From assembly GCA_950295325.1 (NCBI GenBank), contig OX485804.1:4650001-4714000 (forward strand): a stretch of 64,000 nt of DNA, read 5' to 3'. Source of the DNA: Polytrichum commune (taxonomy: Eukaryota > Streptophyta > Polytrichopsida > Polytrichales > Polytrichaceae). Below are positions 11,939-24,839 of the stretch, piece after piece. Position numbers and translations under genes: made by a program. How positions within the stretch are numbered: position 1 is the stretch's first letter; each line of letters starts with the position of its first letter. The notes under the pieces were generated by a model, which did not search any database, was not told where the DNA came from, and saw nothing but the letters and a program-made list of their open reading frames with translations.

Positions 11939-14900
11939 TGGAATGATAATCAAGTTGAAAAATGATGTAATTGCCATTGAGAATAGATTATGTCCATCAT
12001 AGAAATTTTCTTATGGTAAACACACATTCAATCACATCCATCCCACTCAAAAAATGCATGATCTTTAATTTATTACTACAATTAATTAACTATTGAATTA
12101 AGCAATAAAACCTTGCTCAAGGAGAACTATACACAAAACATTGTAGAAATGAATGGTGTTTCCAATCCATAACCAAAAAAAAAAACATAATGACAAATCG
12201 TGCAGGAACGTGGAGTTAATGTGGTTGGCCATTGCATGGTTTCAATAACAAATCGATGGTTTGAGGTTTTTATTAGTGAGGACAACCTTACCTCAAGATG
12301 GGAAACTTACATGTGTGTGTTCCAAAATTAGCTATGTAACCCCGCGTTGGGTTTCCATTCAAATTTGTGTGCAGACAAAGAGAGATCAAGGGTTCTCTTT
12401 TTGTCTGCTCTTTTTCTCTTTCTTTATCTTTTTTAGCGCAAATTGAAAATTCAATTGCAAAAAGAACCCAAAATACAACCAACACGGCCGAACCAACGCA
12501 GCTCGAGTGGAAATCAAGAAATAATGCTCATATGTGGTCTCTCTCTCTCTCTCTCTCTCTCATGTCCTCCCCATATATGTATAATAGAGTGCAGAATATG
12601 ACTTGCCAACCAACTACCGTTTATGATTAGATCGGCCAACTTCTGGAGGTCCTTTTCGCAAACCGAGTCCGAATCTCATCTCTCTAACCTCCTACCAACC
12701 AACATTATTATTTTTAGGTGATTTTGACCACTTGCATGAGATGTCCTACCATGGACGTACACACCCTACTTATTTCCTAATGCATTTCTAGGTAATGCAC
12801 CACAAGTTATTTGATGCACACTTCCACTACACCTTCAACACCTTAGCGTTGTCAACCCTAATGAACATGTTAGCTTACAACAAAATCAATAATAAGATAA
12901 TACCAACAATGAAACTACTTTAAATTCATTATTCAAATGTGAGCTCAAATAAGCACCCATTATATTTCTAAGCAAATGGTAAGTTTGTATTGACCTTTAG
13001 ACCACGAATAAACTAAGATTAAACTTTTAAAGTTTTGGTGAACAAAATAGATCTAGATAGTCTTACTAAATGCCTAATTAGTTTCACCCAAGTTCAGTTG
13101 TCGTAGAATAACAACTTACACCTTTCTAATGGAATCCAATTATTATAATGCAACCCAAGGTGGTATAACCTCTAATATAAATTTTTTATGAAGCCTATAT
13201 TATCTTTTTTTTTAAATTGTGAGTTGCGTCAAAGAAAAATCTATAATTTTATGTTAATTTTTTTGAATGAAGTAAATTTTACTAGACTATAAATAAAAAA
13301 TTAATATCTACACAGGGATAAAAAGAAAAACTTGTAGGATATGAAGACTATAGATAGTTGTAATGAAATTACATAGTTGGCTATACTATAATAAAAGTTC
13401 TCTTACAAGAACACTTATAACTTCTAGAAAGAGTTATAGATTTTAATAAGGCTGATTTGGTTGCAAAAGAACTTCAAGATCTATGTACACATATAAGATA
13501 TATGAGAATCGGACTTAGCAATAAGTTGTGGGAAACTTTTGAAGTCAATAGTCTTTATCTATTCAAGATCATTTAAAATGAAACATTTAAAAAATAATTA
13601 GCATTTATCTACTGACTAAGGAAGAGTCAAAGTTTAATACAAACAATAAGAAATATCTCTCTCTCTCGCTCTCTCTCTCTCTACATATATATGTATATAT
13701 ATATATGAAGTAAGAATAACCTCGCTTCTTCTTAAGAAATACTAGTTCTCAAACTACTAAAAAATACTAAGTTGTGGGTCCTTAGACAAAGAGTGAGGTT
13801 GTGTAAACTCGAAGAAGGTCAAAAGAGATTGGAACCAAAGTTGAAGGAGATAGTCCCACAACAACATGTTATTGATGCTTTAGGTGTTGTATACCCACAA
13901 TAATATATGCAAGAAGGGTAGGAGGAGTCTTTTAGCAAATACATTGATATCTTGAAGGATTTCCATTGTAAGCTGAAGTCAATAAAGATGGAGGATGGAA
14001 CAACACACTTCATGCCTTTGTTCAAGAGGAGCTCAATTCACATCAAGGCATGTTCAAGATGGTCATGAAAAGCAATAGCAAGGCAAGAATGTTGCCATCT
14101 TTTGATTCGAACCCTTTGACTTGGTTGTGGAAGACATTGAATGCTAGCCACCTCCTAACCCAATCCATTGGTAACATGCATGTACTCTCATAATTTCTTT
14201 ACCTTGGAAGATTTTTCATATGACAACACCTTTGACATGTGGATAGGTTCCGTAGAGTGTATGAGGTATGATGTGTAGTAGGTGAATATGTAGAACACAT
14301 GATCTACACATTGAGACAAAGCTTCCACCTCATGTTTGTAGAAGTTGAATAATTTCGAGCCATGCAAAAATTGCACAATATTGACCTCTTAAATAAAGCA
14401 TCCAATGATGCATCTTCTCTTGTTGCCCATTTTGTTGCAAAGTGACAATGTTGTGTTTGTACAATGTAACTCAAGCTTGGATTAACTTTGGGATTCTTGT
14501 TTTCGGTTGTCAAAATTTAAATTGGAGCAAACTAGCTTTGTCACTTCTTGTATGTAAAGCCTTATTTCCTTCTTTATTGAAGAGGAAGGAGTCATATTGC
14601 AAAGTCCAAGAAGTTGTTGGAGCCAACCCATACCACATACAAAACAAAATGTAGCCACATAGTCATTCTCAACAGTTTTCTAGAGGTAGCATATGACACC
14701 CCCTAAAAATTACCAAAGCCTTTTCATTTAATCATTCAATTTTATTTTATCGCTAGAGTAGCCCTCACCACGCCCATAGTGGTGGCCATGGCACTTATTA
14801 TTGTAAATTGAACAAAAAGGGGTTGTCACTGGCATAAGTGGAGCCTATACAAACACTCCGCTCAAACAACTCAAATTCCCACTTGTCGAAATGAAAAAAC

Positions 14901-15896
14901 TAATGAACAAGTCCACCAAATGTCCATAATATACCTCACATACATGATTTTAAACAAACAAAAATTAGACAACAAGCAAGTCCCCCATTGACCCCCCCAT
15001 AACAAAACCATCACCCACCCCCCCCCCCCTTTACCCACACATACACACACATTCTTGTGTGCACTTGCTTAACATGTTACTACAAGGAGCCCCACCCTCT
15101 AAAAAGATGGAAGTAACCTTAGTCTCAAAGCTCGGTAAAACATGATTAAGGCAAGGAAGAACGGGCTCGCATTCACGTCGTTGTCAAACAATAACGTTGA
15201 TGTTCATTCAATTTATTTATCTAACAATGACAAAAAACCTCAAGACAAGAAAGTGGTAAGGAGATTTTGACAAGAAGAACTAAGATTACTTGAGTCAAAG
15301 TAAAAGAAATATGAGTTACTACTATTGGACTCATGACAATGGGGTGCTGGACATTTTAAAAGAGAAAGAGCACTATCAAGAGACATTTTATGACAAACAT
15401 TCTCTCTCACCCTCCCTCCCTTTCTAGTTCTAGTTCTTGACTATTGCCATGTTACATAAAAATTCAAGTTTAAACTTTTACATTAATAGACCTAGCAAAG
15501 GTCTCTTATGTAAAACGAATGATATAAACTGTCATATCTACACACATGGAAAGAAGTCATACTTACCATGGAATGGATGTAACAGAGATACAAATGAATG
15601 AAGTAAAAATAGGGTTACGAGAACTTACCACACGTAAGTACTACAATATAAGCCCTTAACCCTAAAAAATACCTTTTTTTTACCATTCACGCAAGTGAGA
15701 GGTGCGGCGAGCTCTGGGTATACACATTAGGGTAATAGATACGTGCTTGAAGTAAGAGTAACTAGGGTTCATCACCAAGAGGAGTTTTCTACTTGGAGTA
15801 ACCCAATCATGGCAAAAGAATAGGTTTGAACACCCATATGTTGTTTTACAATGAGTGTTGGAGGTTGAAATACTTTGGTGCATTTGAAATGAACTA
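11939..15896. other. Gene-free AT-rich stretch
   Basis: No supported gene. Simple repeats include (CT)n at about 12538-12560, (CT)n followed by (AT)n at about 13658-13706, and poly-C near 15019-15028. Confidence 0.5.
12538..12560. repeat. (CT)n microsatellite
   Basis: An uninterrupted CT dinucleotide run. Confidence 0.9.
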
Positions 15897-16450
15897 AGTG
15901 TGTGTGACATGGATAACAACTGGGTCTTGCTGTTATTTACCTCGTGTACGTAACTAATCCTCAATTGTTTGTTGGTTGGTTGCATGGGCACAGGTGAGGC
16001 AGGCCCTTCACACAATCAATGCAGTGATGTATTGTGATTATGACATTTTATGCACAGATATTGGTTGAGGTTACTAGGTACTTCTCCTTAGTAAGTACAA
16101 CATACATGTGGTGTTATAGTTAGATGTACTTGATAAGGAGGCAAGAAGGTTGGCAATTAGCTTCCAAAGCATGGGATACATGGGGAGATGAATACCATAT
16201 GATAGCAAAAAATCCAAATAAGGTATGTATTCTTGCAAGGCAAACTAGGTATGCAAAGTGTATATGTGTAGTACAACACATACTATGAGACATTAGGCAA
16301 ATGACTATGTTATGCAATGTGGTACTATACTATCAAATAGGAAAAGACATGAAACATATATAGAGAGAGTCTTGAGGATGTTCCCACCCACCCACCCTTG
16401 TATTGCAAAGAGGAAGAAATTGAAGGATTTGGCCTCTGAAAAGAGGAAGT
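15897..16450. repeat. Degenerate tandem duplication, copy 1
   Basis: Matches 16880-17420 at a spacing of about 983-992 bp. Shared anchors in the same order are TGTGACATxGATAACAA, GGCATGGGCACA-like sequence, TATGCAATGT and CCCACCCACC. No coding frame is conserved between the copies. Confidence 0.65.
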
Positions 16451-16879
16451 TCAAACTTTGTACAAGTTTTGAAAAGTCATCTATATATATGTATATATAA
16501 AAATATATACCTTGCCATAAAAGACTAGTTATGCCTTAAAACTTAACCCCAAAGGACTAGTTACTTTAGGATTCCAAAAAGGTTGAACTATAAAACATCC
16601 ACCATAGATTTAGCAGTATGCATCTATGGATGAGGATGTTTACCTAATCCTATATTAAGAGGAAGGAGACATGAGAGCCTCCTTTCCAAGGTTAAGTAGG
16701 TTTAATAGTTTACCCTAAGTAACTTAGAGGACTAGTGTGAAGTGGTGAGCTTGTAGGAAGTGCATGTAAACTACCTCAAGTTTTGGATACTCAAGCTTCA
16801 AATGGCCAAGGATTAGGTAAAATACTCAATGATAGTATTGGGTATGGTTTGGTACAAAATATATGGTTTTGCCGTAATT

Positions 16880-17420
16880 GTTTGTGTGACATAGATAACA
16901 ATTGGGTTTTGTTGTTATTCGCCTCGTGTATTTTACTAACCCTCTCTTTGGATTTGGTTGGTGGCATGGGCACATGTGAGGCATACCCTACACAACTTTG
17001 ACAGCTCTCTTAAGAGTTATATACCATCTTCTTTCAAGAATAGTGTGTGTAAAATGTAAAGATATTCCACAAAGTAAGGTGGTATGTATGATTACTTTGA
17101 GTGGAGTTTGAACCTTGAAGTATGTTTGGTGAGTGTCTCAAGATGCCATTTTGAGTTTGACAATGCATATATTAGATATGGAATGCAACATATTATGTAA
17201 GGGGACACACAAATTAACCTTAGTAGTTTGATGCTCAAAGGTTTTGTTTGTTTAGTTAAAGTATATACCAAGAAGGGTTGTTTATTAGAATATGATGACT
17301 ATTATGCAATGTCAGTGCCATGAGGGATGGTCCCACGGTCCCACCCACCCTCTTGGGTTTTGAAAGGTGCATAGATATGTGGAAGAATGGGTTGGCCTTT
17401 GAACAAGAGGATGTATTGAG
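16880..17420. repeat. Degenerate tandem duplication, copy 2
   Basis: Second copy of the unit at 15897-16450. Similarity is patchy with small insertions, so the duplication is old. Confidence 0.65.
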
Positions 17421-17457
17421 AAAATAAATATAATATAAGCATAGATCTATGCAAGAA

Positions 17458-17480
17458 ATCTCTCTCTCTCTCTCTCTCTC
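17458..17480. repeat. (CT)n microsatellite
   Basis: An uninterrupted CT dinucleotide run. Confidence 0.9.
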
Positions 17481-18670
17481 CAAGTCTAGTATTCAATTTA
17501 AGTCCACATATCACTTAATCTAAAGGTATTTACATTGATATTATGTGTGCTTTTATTGTTAAATTTCACCACAACAATTAGGAAACATAGAACATAGCGT
17601 TCCATTTTTAAATGATAAGGTATGTAAGGTTAGACCAAATACTATTGTAGGTTGATCGCAAATTAGGTAGATTTGGTCAAATAATTAACTGATTTAAAAA
17701 AAATGTTAGGATGTCTATAAAAACATCTATGAAAAAATAGGAAAATTTATATATGTATATTTATGCATTTTAGCACATAAAATATCATGCATATAAATCC
17801 TTGTATTATTACTTATTTTTCATTCATTCATAGTTTGGGCTGAGCTTTCCAATGCATCAAATTTTCTAAAATGTAGGGATTTGGAGAATCATTTTCTTTC
17901 ATTTAGGGCATCTAGTCCGATAATTTTTGGAAAAGAAAGGTTTCATTATTTTGATTTATTTTCCGCCCAACCTACTATTAGCCTATGGTAGTCTAAGTTT
18001 TAAGTTGTGAATGGACAATTACTAAGTTCAAGTGGACATTTATTTCATTAATCTAATGACCGAGATAGCAAGTCATCAACTCACATGACTAAAATGTCCA
18101 TGCTTGATATTTTCCACTTTGAGGGGGCCTACATAATACATATGTAACCATATGTTGTCATTGAGCATCATAACATTATTCAATTGCATGTTTGTGTTCC
18201 ATTCTATATTTAGCATATGACATGGACCTCACCCTAGAGGTTTGGATATGTGGCGAACTCTCTAATATTGTGCCAAGATGTAGGTAAGGGATGTTTCTTC
18301 TCGTCAAGTACTCAAGAAGAGGTAATACAGAGTGCACTCAAGTTATTTCCTTTTCAAATCAAATCAAGGACCATGCATGCTTCAAAGTTGGATGAACAAT
18401 AATTCTTGCGCATAGTGGCCGGAGTAGAACTGCACCCAAATTTCCAAGTTTTGCTTAAATGTACAAATAATAAATGAATATTCCCAATTTGTTTGAGGGG
18501 CCCATGGAATATATTTGACATATTCTAGGGCCATGGAACCAACCCACATGGCTAAATAATGCTATGATATTGACTTTCAAGCTTTATATGTTAGATCACA
18601 TGGTGTCCAAATTCAATGATTTTGATTATCTAACTTCTTTGAGGATTTGGTTCGTGTTTTTTTGTTAGTC
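17481..18670. other. Gene-free stretch with one dispersed repeat
   Basis: No supported gene. About 18155-18245 resembles the reverse complement of about 63120-63215 (shared TTCCATTCTATATTTAGCAT), marking a dispersed repeat family. Confidence 0.5.
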
Positions 18671-18673
18671 TTA

Positions 18674-18938
18674 GGGCCATTTCACACATGAGACAGAAGG
18701 CTTGTGACCATTGTATCTAAGATCTCTCATTGGTCGAAAAGGCGTAGATCATCCAAGTTAACTTCACACTAGAAGGTGAAGGCTTAAGGGCCCATATATT
18801 CCCTAGAATTTGCATTAGACCCACCTCCAAGAGGTAGGCATGCTGCAAATTCTAGCATACCATATTAATATTTGGGAGAGAATCAAGGGCCCTCACATTT
18901 ACATGGTCGCGGCCATTGGCTTGTGTGTGAAGTGGCCC
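18674..18938. mobile_element. Harbinger-like MITE (TTA target site)
   Basis: Inverted ends GGGCCATTTCACAC and GTGTGAAGTGGCCC are flanked on both sides by TTA (18671-18673 and 18939-18941), the 3-bp target duplication typical of PIF/Harbinger. It is 265 bp and non-coding. It shares the GGGCC...TTCACAC terminus with the elements at 20761, 30321 and 31404. Confidence 0.8.
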
Positions 18939-19032
18939 TTACACAACATGCCAATACTCACGAAACTTGCACAATTCTCTTTCCAAATCGAGACACAATG
19001 ATAGATCACATGCTTTCGGAGTGTGACTCCCT

Positions 19033-19200
19033 TCATAACATTATTAAGTAGTGTGTGTTTGTTCATGTGGACCCCGAGAATACAACTATGGGATGTCGTA
19101 GCTAGTGTAGATTTAGACGAGCTATGCTAGCTGCGACATCCCACAATTATATTCTTGGGCCCCACATGAATGAACGTACATTGCTTAATAATTTTATATT
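19033..19200. mobile_element. Foldback (hairpin) element
   Basis: Two arms of about 70 bp meet around 19100-19125: GGGATGTCGTAGCTAG on the left, CTAGCTGCGACATCCC on the right, with outer similarity extending to the ATTATTAAG/CTTAATAAT motifs. It could form a long imperfect hairpin. Confidence 0.7.
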
Positions 19201-19382
19201 CATATGTCATTATTTAAATGTTGAATTTGGATGGGGGAAAGATATGAAGGGAATTCTCCCTAGAAAAATTGTGGCTTACACTCATGTTCACATAATGTGT
19301 TATGAAGATTTAGTTATATTATGCATGTTGTGAATTTGATTAAAATGTTTAGAATAATGGGCCGACTTGACATAAGGAAGAT

Positions 19383-19730
19383 GTGCCTAACTCGGTGTTT
19401 GATCTGAAACAAACGCTTGTACTTGAGTGGTATATAGTTGGATGCGAATCTAAAGATGAACATAAAAAAGACACGTGTTGGAAATTTGATTGGACAACAT
19501 GTTCAAAATTTGCTAACTGTTTTAAATGCAATAGTCAACATAATTGGGGGGGGGGGGCTATATGATCATTTAATAACTAAAAGATTATTCACTTTAACAA
19601 TGAATATGATAATCAAATGAATTCCAAAAATGATGAGGAAAGTGGCTATTGCATGACTTGGAATTGCTAATCATCTCACCTTGCACCCACTAATTGCATG
19701 TTCATATCCTACGAGAAGTGGGTGCATAGC
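19383..19730. repeat. Dispersed repeat family (AGAAGTGGGTGC end), copy 1
   Basis: Shares with 43859-44250 the ordered blocks GAGTGGTAT, AAAAAGACA, CAACAT, CATAATTGGGGG and, at its end, CATATCCTACGAGAAGTGGG. Further relatives lie at 33085-33390, 46972-47145, 50525-50720 and 50880-51155. Non-coding. It contains a poly-G run (19546-19558). Confidence 0.7.
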
Positions 19731-20333
19731 AAAAAAAATGTCCATTTAAGACCTGCTTACCTTAGTTGACACATCCACAACATATTTTACATGTTGACAA
19801 CTTCTTAGTTGCTAGGTAAGATTAAAACTGGTTCACACTTGAGATTATTGGTCTTGCTAATTCTCAATACACAAGGGAACTTGCGAGGTAGTAAAGTTAT
19901 TTGTAAAGTAAAGCAAATGAAACCATGGCTTTAGTCCCAACCCTCTGTTTATGAGAATCAACACAAAGTCACCCAAGTTTTCTTAATGCTTAAAATTATC
20001 ATACGAAAAGAGGGATGTTGGGCTATTAAAAACCATATTTATAGCTTGTCCTCCTAAGATGGGTGAGCCAAGCTAGCCTTGCATAGGAGGATAAGGGATT
20101 GAGGATAGTGGGTCCCATGTGCATACCCTATTTTAGATCCTAAAATCCTCTCAAAATTTTACGAGGTGGGAAAAGAGGTCATCACCGTTTCACCAAACTT
20201 TCAAAATAAGCTCCGATAAACAACAAGATACACAAGTTCTTATTAGATAGTTTTCTAAAAGAAGGATCAAACCTACAGTTTTGTCCCTCTTTGAAGCTCT
20301 TTGAGGGACTTTACAAATAACTCTAACTTGGGG

Positions 20334-21178
20334 CCGGTTCACACAAGTCCCAATGAACAAGGAGAACCGACCACTAGTTACAAATGAACTGTTGAGTTTG
20401 AGAAATTATCAGTCCAAATTCAAGACCTTAGGAAAATTAATGTTCTATTTAGAGGAATTTACAACATATTACTCAACTTAATAAGAAAACTTGAAAGAGA
20501 TCAACATGTATCTGGTTGATCTTGGAAACACTACGAGATCTAGACTTTTTATGCCAAAAAAAATATCATGATACATTGCAAGGTCCCAAATCCTAAGTCT
20601 CAAGCATGACATGGATCCCTACATGGGAATGTTTTTTGGAGGTGAGGCTTGGGACTAGTGTTGAGAGTTGGGTTGAGCAAAAAACTAGACCCAACTCTCA
20701 ACACAAAACCTGCAAATATTTGTGCATAGAATAATCAAGATCCGACTTCGATGATAATTAGGGCCGGTTCACACTATGGCCACCCTTCGAGAGGAGAAGC
20801 ACTTGGACCAATGAAAATGCAAAAATGTCCAAAGTCCTTCCTCTCGGCCTTCACACTAGAGGCTGAAGTCCAAAGGACGTCGCCTCCAAAAGAGCCTAGG
20901 TGGCAACACTTTTAGGAAGTTATGGCACCAAGAGTTCGGCCTCTCGAGCCATGTTTGGGTCGAGCAAAATGCTCGACCCAAACTTCCGTCGAGAGGCCGA
21001 ACTTTTTTTCATTAAAATATTAAAAATCTGAATATAGCTTCTCCTCTCGACATAGTTTGGTCCAGAAAAGTGATGCTTCTCCTCTCGACTTGGGCATAGT
21101 ATGAACCGGCCCTTAACCATACTTTCATGTTTTCTCAAGGCTCAAAAAGTCGGGACTTGGCGTCCCATGTGAACCAGC
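20334..21178. mobile_element. Outer Harbinger-like MITE, interrupted by a younger one
   Basis: A left end GGGCCGGTTCACACAAGTCCC pairs with a right end reading GGGACTTGGCGTCCCATGTG followed by AACCAGCCC. The element at 20761-21112 lies between, so this is a nested pair. Borders of the outer element are approximate. Confidence 0.55.
20761..21112. mobile_element. Harbinger-like MITE (TTA target site) with central palindrome
   Basis: Ends GGGCCGGTTCACACTATG and CATAGTATGAACCGGCCC are inverted copies, flanked by TTA on both sides. A central palindrome around 20940-20990 (TTTGGGTCGAGCA / TGCTCGACCCAAA) lets it fold into one hairpin. Same family as 30321-30871. Confidence 0.85.
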
Positions 21179-21403
21179 CCTAATTATCTCAACACACATA
21201 GAAGGTTTTTCCTCAAATACCTTGCAGTGAAGGTATACCTCATGAAAGTATAGCTCTAAATACTGCAAAGAAAGCCTTGAATGGAAGATTGAATAGAGGA
21301 ACTGCGTAAGTTAAGAGTCGAGTCTTAGCTAAATGAAGCAATTCAACAAATGCTTTTGAAATGCTCCTTCAGATCTATCCAATGGGCCATCACCCATTCC
21401 AAT

Positions 21404-22859
21404 GGCAGACACTAAAGTATACCCATCGAACTTATAGGGGAGCCAGATTCGGGCAGGGGCAGCCGTCCGCCCAATTTTTTTAAAATATTATGGATCCGAC
21501 CGAAAATTGCTGTCCGCCCGCCCGCCTTCAAAAAAACCATTGCCCTTGCATTCTTGAAGACCACTTATCCACAAATCCCATATTGAGTGCATTTCACCTT
21601 CAAGGTCCAAAATCCAATATATATGTTCACTTCCATTGAGTAAATAAGCGATTGACTGGGATTTCATTTTCAAAATGAAATCGCCAATAAAGCATGTAAA
21701 TAACTAGGAAGTCAAAAATATTATAAAACCCTCATTAGCACCGAGGTTATGATTTTTGTGACTTGCCATTGCAAGGGTCTTTGTCATTCTAAAATGGAAA
21801 TAAAATTAGTGGTTTTATTTTTAGTATGTTCAGTATTATAATCTCTTAGTTAATACCTTCTACTTTCACAAAGTTTCCATACACATTTAAACTAATTAAG
21901 AGTGATTCAATGTAATTAAGTCTAGTTAATTCTAGCATAACACATTTGCAAATATGGATTGAGCGCATAACACATTTTTCAAATGTGGATCTAGTGCATG
22001 ACACATTCGCAGACCTAGATCCATATTTATAAATATGTCATGCGTCATATTCATATTTACAAATGTGCCATGCACAAGATCCATATTTACAAATATGTCA
22101 TGCATCATATTCATATTTACAAATGTGTCATGCATCATATTCATATTTACAAATGTGTCATGTGTCATATTCAAATGTGTCATGCACTAGATCCATATTT
22201 GTGAATGTGTCATGCATCTTATTCAAATTTACACTACATCTAGGTCTGTGAATGTGTCATGCACTAGATCCACATTTGAAAAATGTGTTATGCGCTCAAT
22301 CCATATTTGCAAATGTGTTATGCTAGAATTAACTAGACTTAATTACATTGAATCACACTTAATTAGTTTAAATGTGTATGGAAACTTTGTGAAAGTAGAA
22401 GGTATTAACTAAGAGATTATAATACTGAACATACTAAAAATAAAACCACTAATTTTATTTCCATTTTAGAATGACAAAGACCCTTGCAATGGCAAGTCAC
22501 AAAAATCATAACCTCGGTGCTAATGAGGGTTTTATAATATTTTTGACTTCCTAGTTATTTACATGCTTTATTGGCGATTTCATTTTGAAAATGAAATCCC
22601 AGTCAATTGCTTATTTACTCAATGGAAGTGAACATATATATTGGATTTTGGACCTTGAAGGTGAAATGCACTCAATATGGGATTTGTGGATAAGTGGTCT
22701 TCAAGAATGCAAGGGCAATGATTTTTTTGAAGTCGGGCGGGCAGGCAACAGTTTTCGGTTGGATCCATAATATTTTAAAAAATTGGGCGGACGGCTGCCC
22801 CTGCCCCTGCCCGAATCTGGCTCCCCTATAAGTTCGATGGGTATACTTTAGTGTCTGCC
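21404..22859. mobile_element. Large foldback element with ~620-bp arms
   Basis: The left arm (21404-22020) and right arm (22238-22859) are inverted copies with only scattered mismatches. Both ends begin GGCAGACACTAAAGTATACC. The arms carry GC-rich tips (GGGGCAGCCGTCCGCCC) and AT-rich bodies. The loop (22021-22237) is an array of ~30-bp units built on ATTTACAAATGTGTCATGC. No transposase frame is visible; the open frames through the loop only reflect the array. A transcript through it would form a very long double-stranded RNA. Confidence 0.9.
22021..22237. repeat. Tandem array in the foldback loop
   Basis: At least five units of about 30-33 bp contain CATATTTACAAATRTGTCATGC with small variation. 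Related units continue into the inner ends of both arms. Confidence 0.8.
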
Positions 22860-22914
22860 CATTCGAATCCACCCATCTAGCATGATTGAGTATCCCAATT
22901 AGAGTGTGCTACTA

Positions 22915-23898
22915 CAGTCAAGACTCTATAAATGTTACATGTCAGGAGTAGCAAAAAAATAACATATATAGAATTATAACAAGTAACACTTATAGAATTC
23001 ATACCGATGATTAATAACATTTATAGAAATAACACTTAAAATTTACAAACATGAAGAACATAACGTTTTATAAAAATAAAAAATAAAAGTACAAATGATA
23101 ATACATAATTCAACTAAACTAATTGAAAGAAGTAATCTATATAGTCGTAACTTGACGAGATTCTTCCAACTAAACTAACCGAAAGAAAGAGTCTATAATA
23201 GTATGACGAGAAACTTACAAATGATGGGATGAAACTTCCTTATGGAGTCCTTGAAATGCTCATGATGTGTGACAGGGCATAATTTGGTAAAATTTTAGAG
23301 TATTTCTTCAAAGTCTCTAGGGAACGCTCAACAACACTAAATCCTACAACTTCTTCTACCACATCAACCATAACCTCATCAACATCGATTTCTTGATGTT
23401 ATGAGAAATACATATCCAAGAACTCCTCATCGGTAGATTCATAGGGGTTGTTTAAATCAAACTCCATCTCATAAATGAGGTATTCATGAGCATTCATCAC
23501 ATCACCCACCTCACTATCATATGATAACAATGTCAGTTGAGGTAGTAGAGTAGCAACTTCATCAACCTCTACCAAGCGCCTAGCTTCCTCTATCTTCCTC
23601 TCAATAGAGGTTGAAATAACACCCGTGTGCCTCCAACAATTTTGAATTGTTTGCAAAGAATATGGGATAAATATGATTACATGTTTAAAATGTATGCTCT
23701 TGTATATTATTACCTTGATTTTCTCAAAATTAACACTTATAGAGGTGCAATTACCAGAGAAGAGAGTAGAGCATGTTATAACACTTAACACATAACACTC
23801 ACTAGTCTTACCAATTGTGTTTTTGTAGGTAGTAAAATTTTCTTAATATATATGAAATTATAACACTTATAAGGGTAACACTTATAGAGTCTTGACTG
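22915..23898. mobile_element. pogo/Tc1-like DNA transposon remnant
   Basis: The inverted ends CAGTCAAGACTCTATAA are present on both sides and flanked by TA (22913-22914 and 23899-23900), as in Tc1/mariner and pogo elements. A minus-strand reading frame (23399-23791) gives the end of a DDE transposase. Copies of AACACTTATAG recur near both ends. The element is 984 bp, too short for a full transposase, so it is internally deleted. Confidence 0.8.
23399..23791 (-). pseudogene. pogo/Tigger-like DDE transposase, C-terminal remnant
   Basis: This is a 130-residue frame. The segment LQTIQNCWRHTGVI fits the conserved NCW/NCF helix that follows the DDE domain of CENP-B/Tigger/pogo transposases. It is followed by an acidic tail ending near YESTDEEFLDMYF. 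The first ~50 residues look non-coding, perhaps read-through of intron or junk. The DNA-binding HTH and the catalytic Asp residues are absent, so it cannot transpose on its own. Confidence 0.6.
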
Positions 23899-24039
23899 TA
23901 TTCGGAGTTACGCAATGCTATAACTATTTGATGAAAATGTAATGTAAATATTTGTTTTATCAAGCAAAGTCATTTATGTTCTAGAATGTCCGAACAAACC
24001 TATCGAGCTTTCATTAGTAATAATTGAGCTCGTGAGTGA

Positions 24040-24432
24040 GGGTGAGTTTCCACGTAGGCCGCTCGCCCACTAGATTCTAGAAAATAGTGGGTTGGAGGTG
24101 TTTGGAAGCCACTATCCAACCACATTTTGGCAATCCATTGGAATGTGGAGGGCCGTGGACACGGGCCGCTAGACTTCCATGCGTTCACTAAAGAATCTTC
24201 AACCTACAAGTGTTGGTCACCGAAGGTTTTGAAGATCAATTCTAGAAAAAGGAAGAGGTTTGAGGTTTAACTTGGAACATGAGATGAGTAGGTGAGCCTA
24301 GATATGAGAAGATGAGAGGAGCTTGTTGGCACATACGAGCCCTCACCTGCTAGATTCCCTCTACATATGGGTAGGTTTGTCCTTATTCACACTAAAATCT
24401 AGTGATTGAGCGGCCTACACATAAACTCACCC
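24040..24432. mobile_element. Inverted-repeat MITE (GGGTGAGTTT ends)
   Basis: The left end GGGTGAGTTTCCACGTAGGC pairs with the reverse complement of the right end (GGGTGAGTTTATGTGTAGGC). CCGCTC and ACTAGATT follow on both arms. Flanks TGA and TAA would fit a decayed 3-bp target duplication. Non-coding. Confidence 0.7.
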
Positions 24433-24519
24433 TAAAACATTATTGCGCTATGTGACTCCGAATAGTAACACACACCAATTGGGATAATCAATGTAGTACA
24501 CAAATTAGGATAATCAGTG

Positions 24520-24839
24520 TAGTACACTAAATCGGATATTTAGTGTTTGATACACTAAATATGAACACATACACTAAATATTAATAACCCTATGAAAGTA
24601 AGTAACATTAAATGGAAACTTAAACACTAAATATCAACCATGGTAATATGTGAAAGTTACATGTTTGAATTTAGTGTTTGGTTAAGGTATGAAAAAAGGA
24701 TATAATAACGGAAGTGGCAATAGGAAAGGTAGCGACACATTTATCTCTAACACTAAATCAAGAAATTGGAAATTAGTGTTGAGCAGGGTAGGGTGGTAAC
24801 AACACTAAATATAATCAAACACTCCTATTTAGTGTAGTG
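24520..24839. mobile_element. Small inverted-repeat element (TACACTAAAT family)
   Basis: The left end has GTACACTAAATCGGA and the right end, on the other strand, CACTACACTAAATAGGA, with TTTAGTGTT repeated inside. Related to the element at 3670-3999. Confidence 0.6.

Noticed and set aside
21932..22412. Open frames with a repeating MTHDTFVNMN-type peptide
   Set aside because: They are translations of the tandem array in the foldback loop and occur on both strands.
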